From Typha latifolia (Eukaryota > Streptophyta > Magnoliopsida > Poales > Typhaceae), in NCBI GenBank assembly GCA_019914945.1, contig CM034111.1, positions 4,650,001 to 4,714,000 of the forward strand: a stretch of 64,000 nucleotides of DNA, given 5' to 3'. The notes below the pieces were generated by a model. It had not been told where the DNA came from and made no database searches. It worked only from the letters and a program-made list of their open reading frames with translations. The position numbers and the translations under genes are program-made. This document shows, piece after piece, positions 42,701-54,700 of this stretch (positions are counted from its first letter, which is position 1; the number at the start of each line of letters is the position of its first letter).

Positions 42701-45700
42701 GGGAAGGAGAGGGTTTTGAGGTGGGAGAGAAGGTTTTGAGGCAAGAAGAGAGAGGAGAGGGTGGAGGGAAAGATGGATAAGGGGAACAAGATGATAAGTT
42801 AGCATAATGACATAGCAAGTGTTGATGAGATGCTAATAGAAATACCTACATTAATAAATACTTTGATTCTAACATTATATTAGTATATATTTTAATGATG
42901 GCCATGCCGACGGCATACCGGCACGTGGCGCGTGCACTGCACACCTCTTAGCAACTTCGTTGCTCGCCGTCGACCTCACAGTCAACCTAGTCTTCGAGCT
43001 TACCATCCTTGTTCGCCGTCGACCTCTTCATCACTACTCACTGTCATCTACATCACTCACTAAGCTTGAGGCACTGTTCGCACCCATCGGGTGCCCTAGC
43101 CTGAGGAGGAAGAAAGGGTCAGCAGGTCGAGCCGGGTCAGGTTGAATAAAAACTTAGATCTGCAACTTAAGTTTTTATTCAATCCAACCCAACCCACTAA
43201 CATTTTCTTCCTCCTCAAGCTAGGGCATCCAACAAGTGCAAGCAACGCCTCAAGTTCGAGGGGCGACGAGGACGACAACAAGCTGCGACGATGAGATCGA
43301 CGGCGAGCAGGAATGATGAGGTCGACGGCGGGTGACGAAAGGTGAAGGTAAGTAGTCTCACTCATCTTTTTCTTTCCTTTCTTGCAACACAACCAATAAA
43401 TACCGCGACACGTTTCATGCCAATCAATAGTCAGCACAGGCCATACTGCGGCACGTTTCATGAAACCGCTATTAAATCAGGAAAAAGGTCCCAAAAAGGC
43501 AAAAGCTTTATGCACTTGGATTACCTCTTTTAGAGTTTATCTGATTCCAAATGAAAGGTGGATAAAGCAAAGAGAAAATATCAAACAGTCCTTACATTAA
43601 ACTACTACTCAAAATCTAGATGCTCCAACAAAAGTTTTAAGTACCACCTAGAAAAGTGCATGTTGGGCAAAGGGGCAGCATATTCGGCCTGCATGAGATT
43701 TCAAAATGGAAATGGGACATCAGAGAGAGAAAGAGAAACAAAAGAATATAACCTGCTTTAGCACCCTCGTCTCACTGAAACTGTTGATACCTCCACTAGC
43801 CGCTTTCTCTACTGGCAGCCAAAATTGTTTCAACCACTTGTAACGGCCTCCGCTACCCCAAGCCTAGCAGAGACTTCATAGTTTAATCATATCATTGTTT
43901 AAGTGACAATCCATTTAAAAGATTGTCACTCAAAGAGACGGTCAGATAATTCCCATACATTTCTAAACAATTTCAGTCAGGGCACCAGCCACAGGCAAGG
44001 GCAATGACAGCAGCAACAAGTAATGCCAATAGAGGTGACAGGTTAGAAGTTTCGCCTCCCTCTCTTTCTCCTCTCTTTTTACCACTCTCCACATGGACCA
44101 CATCACGATCTTCATTTATATGGGGCTTGTGTTGGGTGGCAAATGCTAGAGGCATTATAATCCTTGTCTCTAATTAACATGAAAGTTACCTACTAAATTC
44201 ATTCGTATGAATATAAGTTCTCTATTCTTCAAATTGGAAGTACTTCAAGTTCAAAAGATGATTTAAGACATAAATTTAGTTAATTCTACTAGAGCTCCAT
44301 ATACCTTATTCTCTAATCTCTTTTTAGTCCTTTCTGAAAATAGTTCTTTTCAGAGTTTTTACAAATGACAATGACCAGCCTGTCCCGCATACCTACATCC
44401 TTGCTCTTTCTTCTCGTGATTCATGTTATCCACAACAAAAGTTTTGGAAAGATTGGAACTCATTTACAGAATTTATTTAACAGGTGACCAAGAAAGAAGC
44501 ATTACAACCCTATTATGAAATAAGAAACATAAAGTGATAAAACACAAATTAAGAAGAAAGAATACCATATTATGGCACCAGCAGCAGCAACTTTACCAAG
44601 CATGCATAAGCATTCTACTAATGTCTGCAAGTACTTAGCACTAAGTGGAGCATCAGTCTTCTTCATTGATTCCTACAGAAATGCATAACAAAAGAAAGTC
44701 GGATAATTTCATAAAAGAATTAGATTAGTTCAAAAGTCAGTTAATGAACTTACAAGGAATTCATCAGGTGTAGCATATGAAAGCCAAGAAGGAATTTCAC
44801 GAGAAACACTTTTAAGATCCTTTATATGCCCCTCACCAGCAGGGCTTCGTGCACCCTCAAAGGTACCACCTTCATGCATCTCCGAGCTACTCTCATCATC
44901 ATGACCATCAAATGAAGAACTGGAAAGAAATTCAGAATAACGCGAGCGCTGATGGTCTTGGATGAATCGGTAAGAAATAAGATAATACCAGTGCAAGATC
45001 AGGAAAGGAACTATAGAAGCAATTTAGATTTTCCTCAGTTAGTCAAAAAAATACTTTTCCTCTTGATGTTCAATATTATCAAGACAATTTAAAACACTGC
45101 AAATGACATTTTGAAGATTAAATAATACCTTCTCTTTGCTTTAACAACTACAATTAAAGGTGCTTCTTGCACCTTGAACAAAGGAAGCAAGTAAGTTCCA
45201 CATGACAGACCACTCAGGGAAAAAATAACCATGTTTTCAGAAAATTCTCTATAAGGAACTAAGAGAAAGAGACATATGTTAATTAACAGCACTTATACTT
45301 TATTGATAAGGGAAAAGCCTCAGATCCTGCAACTCATCTAATCTCTTCTGGACAATATGATAACTTAATAGTTTCTTGGTGGTACTGAAAGTTATGAAAG
45401 ATGATAGCAAGCTAGCAATAGATGCTAAGAATGTTGACATTGTCCATGTGACTAAAAGCACTTAGATTTCATATTATCATCTCTTCGATAAGGATGGTCA
45501 AAAGATTTACTCTTAGTAAGTTAGTTCTTCATTGAATTTGGAGGCAAAGTTCGGTTTGCAACAACTCTCAACAACCAGTAGTTGGATATCATTATGGAGA
45601 TTCTATTTATGTTCAATGATTGTAGTGCCAATAGTACCAGACATATTGATCTTGGTTCGACATAGAACATATTGCCAACACGTGTCATGTCAAGCAGGTG

Positions 45701-48700
45701 CGTCATTGGCACTCTGAATAATCTTGACATGTCAAAAAAGTTGAAAAACTAGTCTTTAAACCTTTCTAGAGCCTTAAAATAGGTTTTAAGGGCTAATATA
45801 AAAGTCCTTCAACAGTAGATGTTAGTGTAACATTATGCAATTAGATTCTAATCTCATCATTTTTCCCATTATTTTCTTCCAAGTGGGGACAAATAACTTG
45901 AGGAAAAATAAAATTTCCGTCCAACTTCTAAAACTTGAAGTATAATCTATATAGATTAAACAGCACAATGCAAATAGGTATAAAAATGGATGAAAGAGAA
46001 CCTAAATTAAGTTTGTTTAAAGTAAGATATGCTTTGTGAGTGCAACTACTTATGTAATGGCTAATTCATAGACAAAATCACTTATATTCGAGTTGTACAA
46101 TCTAGATACACGTATATAGTCAAGACACTATTTATAGAAGATCAATTGTGCAAAGCAATTGAATATCAATTTAAAGATAAGCTAAATATGTCAAAGTGTT
46201 TAAAAGGATGAATAGTACGATGAATAATGTCGATGAACATTACTGATGAATAGTACAGATGAACAGTACCACTCCGCCAATCTGAGAATAGTGAATTTCA
46301 GAAGTGGTTTAGTACTTGGATTTTCCTATTCTAATTTACCTAGACTGAACCAGAGTAGAAAAAAGACTAGAGAAAGTGAAACTAGGATTTTGAGCTTTCC
46401 TTTTCTAAGTTTCCTAGTCTTAATAGGAGATGGTTCTCCACACCTATAAAAAGGAACTGGTGGCATACAAGAGACAATTCAAGAAGCTTCAAATTTATCA
46501 TCTACGAGTTTTTGATACCCTCATGGAGCATACTTTCTACCAAAGTATGAGAAGAGCTACTACAATTAGCCGAGTGCTTGGAATTCATGATAAAAGAGGT
46601 CTTTCATGAACTTTTGGTTAAGCTCAGTATTTCCCCTTATGTTAAAAAGTAGTCAGCATTCTACAAGCAACTTGTCAAGTTTACAAAGCTTTGCTTCTTG
46701 TAGTCAGCCCTCCATGTCTCCCTTCATTTGCTTGCCTCCTTCCAGCCCATCATGCCTACTGACGTTAAGCTAACCACCAGCAGCGACAGCCGAAAGGTGA
46801 GCTGAAGGCGCAGGAGGCCCAGAATTCATGCCTCAGACTGTGCCATTGGAGGAGTACTCTCATGCATTGCCTTCACACATGGAGTCAAACCATGTTTGTT
46901 GGGGTCACAATTCGTGATCAAGACAGAGAAAGTGGCTCTAGACGAAGCAGCTGAATCATTGCATCATCAACCTAGTTGAACTGAAAAACTAGGAGCTGAA
47001 TCGTTGCATCATCAACCTAGTTGAACTGAAAAACTAGGATCTGAATCGTTGCATCATCAACCTAGTTGAACTGAAAAACTAGGAGCTGAATCGTTGCATC
47101 ATCAACCTAGTACAACACTTGTTCTAAGAGATTGATCCACATCTCGGCTGTGAACCAAATGGACACAGGAATAGTTCTTCGTATAGGACATGTGAAAGAG
47201 GTTTACTTAAACACTCAAGCATCAATGTGTTGGGATGGGATGTACGTAAATCTTGATTCTGTCTTAATGAAAAAATTGATCTGGTCCGGGCGGATTTGTA
47301 GTTTTTTTCTGATCATAGTATTTGTCTTGTTTTCCTTTTCCTACTTGTATTTGGTTTTCCTAGTCCTACTAGGATTAGCGTTTTCTAGTTCTAGTATTCG
47401 ATTTTCACTTTCGATTTCCAACTTGGTTTTAATTTTGACTTTCCATATCTATTTAAATCATAGCCGATCCCGATCCATGGCCTAAACCAGTCCAGTGACT
47501 GGTTTCGGGCAGGTATCGACCGGATCGGCCGATCCCGCCCGATACAGGCTCTCCCTCTCTCTTCTTTCACTCCATCTCTCTTCTCTCACAGGTGCCCCAT
47601 CTCTCTCATTTCTCTCTACTTTTCCTCTAGTGTCTCCCTCTCTCTTCTTCTTCCTCTCTTTCTTTTCTTCAATCTCATTCTTTGTCTGTCTCTCTCTCCT
47701 TCAATCTTTGCTGCAGTAACTGAGAGTGAGAAAGAAATGAGAGAGAGAAAGAAATGAGAGAGAGAAAGAAATGAGAGAGAGAGAGAGTGGAGAGTGAGAG
47801 AGAGAGAGGAAGAGATTGAGAGGGAAAGAAAAGAAATGAAAAAAAAAAATTAGAGAAAAAAGAACTACCTTGCAATAGTAAGAGAGAGGGAGGAAGAGAG
47901 ATATTGAGAGAGAAAAAGAGAGAGAAAGAGGAGGGAGAGAAAAGAAATAAAAAAAATAACATTTGCCTTGTGGCAATAAAAGAGAGAGAGAGAGAGAGAG
48001 AGAGAAGGTAGAGAGAAGAAAAGAAAGAAAATTAGAAAAAAAATAAATCTGCCTTGACAATAATAGAGAAAAGGAGGAAAAAAGAGAGAATTCGGTATTT
48101 ATCAAAGTTTTGAATAAATTATTATATTTTTAGTTTTTAGACTTCATATGTAAATAATTTTTATTTTCTTATCATTTTCTAAATTTGTAGAAATTTTCTC
48201 ATATTTTTAAATAATATTTAAAATTTATATGATTAAAAAATAGTCTGATCCGATACAGGCGACCGATACAACCGATACGTATCATTTTTTGAATTGTCAA
48301 TCTTGATCCCGATATTGAGTTTTGGAATCTTGATTTAAACCTAGTCAAACTAGAAATCATATCTTCCCTAAAATTTCATCTCTTATCCCTACAACCATGC
48401 TCATGTCCATTAAAAGTATACGAGGGAGTATCAAAATACCCCCCTGGTATCAGTGTCAATAATTCACTAGCATGATATGTATCATTCAACGCCAATAGGC
48501 ATAGCAATTTATATTTGTGTTGACTATCAAATCTTTGAACCCCTTAAAATTTGCCATATAACTGCATGCCCCAAGTATACATACTATTATCATGATGGGC
48601 ACAACAATCCATGTTTGTGTTGACTATCAGATCTTTTGAACCCTTAAAATTTGCAGTAGTAACTGCACACCCAAGTACACATACTATTATCATGATGATA

Positions 48701-51700
48701 TGTTACTTCGAGGTATAGAAAGTTGTTCAGGTAGCACATCTTTTAGATTTTATGGTACCAAGAAATAAAATAACACCAATTATATGCAGAGACTGAGCAA
48801 AGTAGTTACAAGCCATACCCATCGTCAAGAGAACCAGTCCTATAATATCCATCTGATGATGCAGGCCCACCAAAGCGATTATCAACTCTCAATGATCTAG
48901 TCCTCCTAGATAGAGGTTGTGTACTGCTTACAGAGTATGCAGGGGCAGCAGCAATTGGTACATCATCCCCCTCTAGCATGGCAAAGGTAGTTGAGCTGTA
49001 GAAAGTCATAAGCTTGGGGCAATATCACCAATGATAGTAACTATAATTCACATATAGAAGAGTGACGAGATCTACAGTGATCATTTAACAAAGCTTATTG
49101 AGGAAACAAAGACACTAGGCAGTTAACAGCAGTTAAACACAAAAGAGTTACTCAGAATGCATGCGTATCGTTGTAATCTGTAAGCATGTATCTTTTTTGT
49201 GATATGTTGTGCTCAAATATTTAAAGAACATGAAATATAGGTTTAAATCCTGGCAAACAATATCCTATTACAATTTAAGAAACCATACCTGTATTCACCC
49301 TTATTATAAAGATGACTATGTAGCTCTTCCAAAATCTTATAGAACAGTATCCCACGCAACTTTGTTAGCTCCGATCGAACATCTTGAAGAGCACCAACCT
49401 TAAAATTATACTAGCATGTGAATGACAATTATCTGATTCCAGAGCAAAATATAATAGAATTTACAAAAATAGTATACAAAAGAAATACAAAATTATCAAA
49501 TGATGAAAGAAACAAATATGCCGCCGCAAGGTTCAGCATTAAGTCTTTGTTTTTATTGGTTATAGACGACTTAACTAACAGATATTAAAAATAGTTTCCA
49601 TCAGAATATGATAATATTGTTTCAATCAATCTACGTTAGATTTACAGAGAAGAAAATTAATATCTAAAGTTTCCAAATAAGTTAGCTTAAAAATGATAAT
49701 TTAGAATGCAGTTTTAGTAATTGAGGCACCAAAGAAGTAATCAAGGTTGTGATGTAGGAATTAATGCTCTATTGAATGCAATTTGGGTTCTTCATATTCA
49801 ATTCAATCGAACTGGTGATGCAATTAGCTCAATTGGATTCAACATTGGTTCAATTGAGTCGCTTCGTATCAACCCAGTTTCATTTTATTTTGATTTTGTT
49901 CAATTTTGATCTAGTATGAGACTGAGTGTTACTGTAGACTCATGATTAATCATCAAGAGCATTAACAGCAGCATTACCATCATAATCTAAGCATTCAGCA
50001 ATTCAATTAGACCAAAACAGGAAGTTAATGAGCCTACAGAGAAATAGCAAAGATAATACAAACCAGCTGTGAATTTCATTTTTCATGTTTCTACATTTGT
50101 CTAAACTCTAAATGTATCTATTTGTCCACATATTTAGACAAACAGGTCTTGTGCTTCCCGGCATGCAGCGAACTTGCCATGATGACCTTATACTAGGATA
50201 GCTGGACTATCAACCGACTATCTCCTTCCACCCTCACACATTGATTGGTATAGGTATCTAACTGTATTAAGCCAACAATAACTTATTCACTTCGGAAACA
50301 CTTTCCAAGCTCACAAACTACTCAAATAAAGTGTGAAAGAGAAGAAAAAGGCTAGGTCTACAAGATTTTTGAAGAGGAGCTTAGGATGAGTTTTAATCAA
50401 TACAAAAACCAGAAATAAGTTGCCACAGATCACAAGTGTTTTCATTCTTTTGACTAGAAGAATAGAAACTAATAAATCTATCGTCCATGTACTAAAGAGA
50501 AATTTGAGAAATTTTGAACTAAAATTTCAGGTAAGATAAGGAAATTAAACTTTCGCTAACTTTTCAGCCAAACCTTTCGAAATCAAAAGGTGCTAGGCTT
50601 AACGAAGTGAAACAATTTTATTGAAGATAGTGTTGATCCATCCCTTAAATTGATCATTTTTCAATGTCCTCTAATTGAAGTGAAATTTCTGATCAAATTA
50701 CAAAAGATAAAAAAGAAATTCTCAACCAAAATACAGAAAAAAAAATCCAAACCAAGACATTCAAGTAAATTGGTGACTACTGAAGAGCTGCAGATATCCG
50801 TTTATCGTTGGATGATAGGTATATAGAAAGGGAAAAAAAAAGCAATAATATGAATCTACATTTTCGTTTTACGAAACATATATTTATTTGATGTATTTCA
50901 TAATTCATCATCAGGACATGCATTGAAAACCTTTTGCAAATGTATATCAAACAATCCTAAATAGTGCTACATAAGTTTGTATCATCCCATGTAAATTTTG
51001 ATTTTCCAGAGATCTAGAGAATAGAGATTAGACTAAAGTTAACAAAGAATTTCCTGTTATTATTTAAGTATTATACTATTAACATTACACCAAGCACACG
51101 AGAATTCTTCAGAAATGTCTTACAGAAGTTCTAACAGCATAATAAAGTACCATATTAGCAATCCTTTTACCTCTAATTCTTCTTTCTCAGTTCTATTTTT
51201 AAGAATAGGATCATGTGTTGTAAACCTAAGTTCTAACACAATCTGGGTAGGCATACTTCCTACTCTGCTTTTTATAGTTTACGTGGCATACCAACTCTGC
51301 TTTGCTGTCTGTTATTTTCTGCATATGTTTACTAGAAACAAAGTGTTTAAAAAATGGACCAAAAGTTTACTGATGACAGATCTATAGTGTTAACTGTTTA
51401 ACTGTAGTGTGATTTGTTTCCAAAGCATGAAAAGAAATAATGTTAATCTAATATTTTACTTCATGAGGTGACAATTGCAACCTTCAAGTTATCAGATCTG
51501 TGGCATATGCTTCAAATTACAGCAAACACTGTAAACTTGTAAGATGTGCGAACATATCTCAAGGTAATCTCCATAAATTTGTACAAAGTCAATTAGAAAA
51601 ATAAATTCCTATTTGTGTTTTAAGATATTGAACCAAGACATAGTTTTGGCATAATTTTTATGTCATCTGTTTAATAATTTCGGCAGTCTTAAAAGAAATA

Positions 51701-54700
51701 TAAAGAAACAAGCCTAACTTAAGTCTTAGACTAACACATTTTGAAATCTTGATGCCAAGAAATTGATTGTTCAGGACCAACCGCTTGAAGGCCTTCTCGC
51801 TCTAACATCAACATTGACTGAACATGCAATTGAACTGCGGCATAAAATTGTTTTTCTGCAATCAGCTTCTCAATGCGAGCAGGCACCTGTTAGGAAATGT
51901 GAAGTTAGAGACAATCCTACATGTAATATCACATTATTGTATTCAGTTTGAAATTTTGAATTAATGAAAAACATGTATGAAATGTCCCAAGTGCTAGATG
52001 ATAGCATGGATAACGGACATGTTTTTGGAACTAATAGAGGAACATTAAAATGTTTTTCTTGAATAATAGGAACATAATTTATTCATTCTGTTTTATTAGG
52101 TATGACCTCCATGTAGAGCTACATCTGCTATTATAGCAAACCATGAGAGAAAATGTGCAAATGTGCAACCCGGAAGAATGAAGAGCTGAATTACCATGTC
52201 GTTTCTGTGACTGACAAATGTTTGACACCAGCCCTCATCAAACACTCTTGGGAGATGTGTATGATGCTCGATAGAGGTATATGATAATTTAAAAATAAAC
52301 TTCAGACACACTATGGACATGGAAATTAGTAGGCATGGATTATTGGCCAGGTTTCAATATGATTAGTAGCTCAACTAGTAAGAAAGATTGATTGACTAAA
52401 ATTAACAAATCCGAAGCACATAACTATTAAGGATTTTTTTGCATGCATACCCTTAAAAAAATCTCTTATTTGCTTGTATGCCCCTCTAAAATTAATATTT
52501 ATATGTATAACCCCTCAGAACATATGTAATTTGCATATGTATCCCAGTGTTCTGAAAATCAGTTTTAGCAGCCCGTGGCAGGGCAGCACTCCGGCCACCC
52601 TGCGCCGAGATGAGGCAGCTAGCTGCCATTGCGGGCCCCTAGGTACTATAAAGTGCTAGGCAGGCCGGGCAAGCCAACGCTTTGGCCAGCCAACTATCGA
52701 AGTGGGTCGGATGCGGATCGGGTTTAATAACCAACCACTAGCCTCCCCCCCCCGCTAGCGGAGGCAGCAAGCGACAGTAAAGGTGTCAAACAATGGCAGC
52801 AAGTAAGGCTCGAAGGCAATAAGTGGGCGGCTACAAGCGAAGGCAACGAGCGGCGGTGGCAAGGCAAATGCGTCGAGCGACGAACAATGATTTTGTTGAA
52901 GTCGTGGATTGCCTCATCTCCTCCTCTTCTTCTTTTTCTTCTTTTTTTCTCTCTCTGACATTGGACCCACCAACTTCTTTTCTGTCTTCTTTATCTGTGC
53001 TTTCTAGTGGGAAAGAGGCCAGTTGCTCTCGCGTTAACATTGGAAACCACCAACTACTAATGCATTTCAATATTATTTTAGATCGTGATAATTTATTATT
53101 AAGATATTAATGAAATATGTATACATACTTGTGAGTTATAAATTTGTAATCTATTATTTTTATGCTTGTGAATTGCACTATTAAAACTTTATAAATGCTA
53201 TATTAGTATAATATATATATATATATAATTATATATATATATATAATTTACAAAAAAAAATTATTTTCTATATATTAAAATCCCCCTAGGTGCTAGGTGG
53301 TGGACTAATCACCTACAACCCGTGGTCGCCTTTCAATACACTAAGATATCCTCCCGGATACTTTTCAAGTTAACTCTCAATGATTTTATAGAAAATAGAC
53401 AAAGTTAAGAGAAATATATGAAAAGTATAATAAGTATATTTTTGCCTTTTTATATTTAAATTGTTCAAATTTTAATGGTTAGTTAACTCCAAGAGTTTAA
53501 GGGTTTTACAAGGTATACATGCAAAAACAATGTGTTAAGAGAAATATATAAAATATCACTTTCAGAGAAGCATACAAACAAATAAAGGATTTTTGAAGGA
53601 TATATATACAAAAGAAATAGACAATGGCTTAAAGATTTCTGAAGTTGACCTTTGTTCCTGTAAGGTGCTGGGCACCTCTCTAGAGGGTTGAGATCAAGTC
53701 AACAAACAGTCATTAGGCCTAATCTATTGTTCCTCTAGTTGGCTTCCTGTTTGGCGCATGACCATGCATTTGTCTTTACATGTATATAAGAAAATTTTAG
53801 GGGTTATGGAAGCTGACAAAAAGTTCAACAACTTAACAATATTGGCCTACTGGTACTAGATTGGAGACGGGAATTAAAAATTTAATGTGGTCAAGGAAGT
53901 AGGAATCAGAAGCATGGTCCCTTGGATAAAAGATCCTAATTAATAATTACAATTCTGAAACATATTAGCATTTTCCTGTTGTCCAGAAAGTGCAAAGGGC
54001 ACACAACATAAACAATACAAAATTTCATATCAGACTACAGTAAGAGAAAATGCTCGGGTCATGAACTGAGAACAGCAACTTATTAAAAGCTTTTGTGAGC
54101 TTCTGTTTTTGAAGCATGGGAATTGTCCACAACATGATGAAATAAAATATACACACCTTGGCTATGCCTTCAATTTGATCCAGCAGAGAGAGTATATGTC
54201 TTAGTGTAAGAGATCGATACCACAATTGACGCAACTGCTTATTACGGGAGCCGAGAAGTTTCTTTGCTTCTGCCATGTCAACCTTTAACACAGATATGCT
54301 TTCAGCTGATTCACTAAATAATCGCAGGATCTGAAGAGGGGAAAAGAGAAGCAAAGTCATCTTAACTGCTATCTTTAGTATTCACCAGTCATCAATATAA
54401 GATAGTCAAAAGGTAAACACTAACTTGAGAGTAGTTTTGAATTGCTTTGTTGAAACCATGATGATATGCATGTACAACTTCATCAACAACATCCTCAATG
54501 AGATCACTTTGTTCCTTCAAGAACTGGATTTCGCCTTCACGGTCTTTTGACGTCAATATGTGGACAACATGAGGTAAAGAATCAAAGCGTGCAGCTGCCC
54601 AACTATCATCTATTCTAGAGAGCCCTTCTCTTAAGTACTGCAGAAAACATATGAAAAGAATATTCCAAAATCAGGAAAAATACGATAACCCGAAAAGGTG

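Noticed and set aside
46952..47110. Regular 45-bp repeat as a CRISPR-like array
   Set aside because: Units are contiguous with no unique spacers, and the DNA is plant nuclear; it is a minisatellite.
47495..48105. Open frames of 74-134 residues rich in Ser/Leu/Phe on both strands
   Set aside because: They arise from CT/GA low-complexity DNA in a repeat; the amino-acid content is a simple-sequence artefact with no domain.
52823..53110. 95-residue + and 79-residue - frames in SEC8 intron 3
   Set aside because: Low-complexity Ser/Glu-rich translations inside a repeat; no homology recognised.
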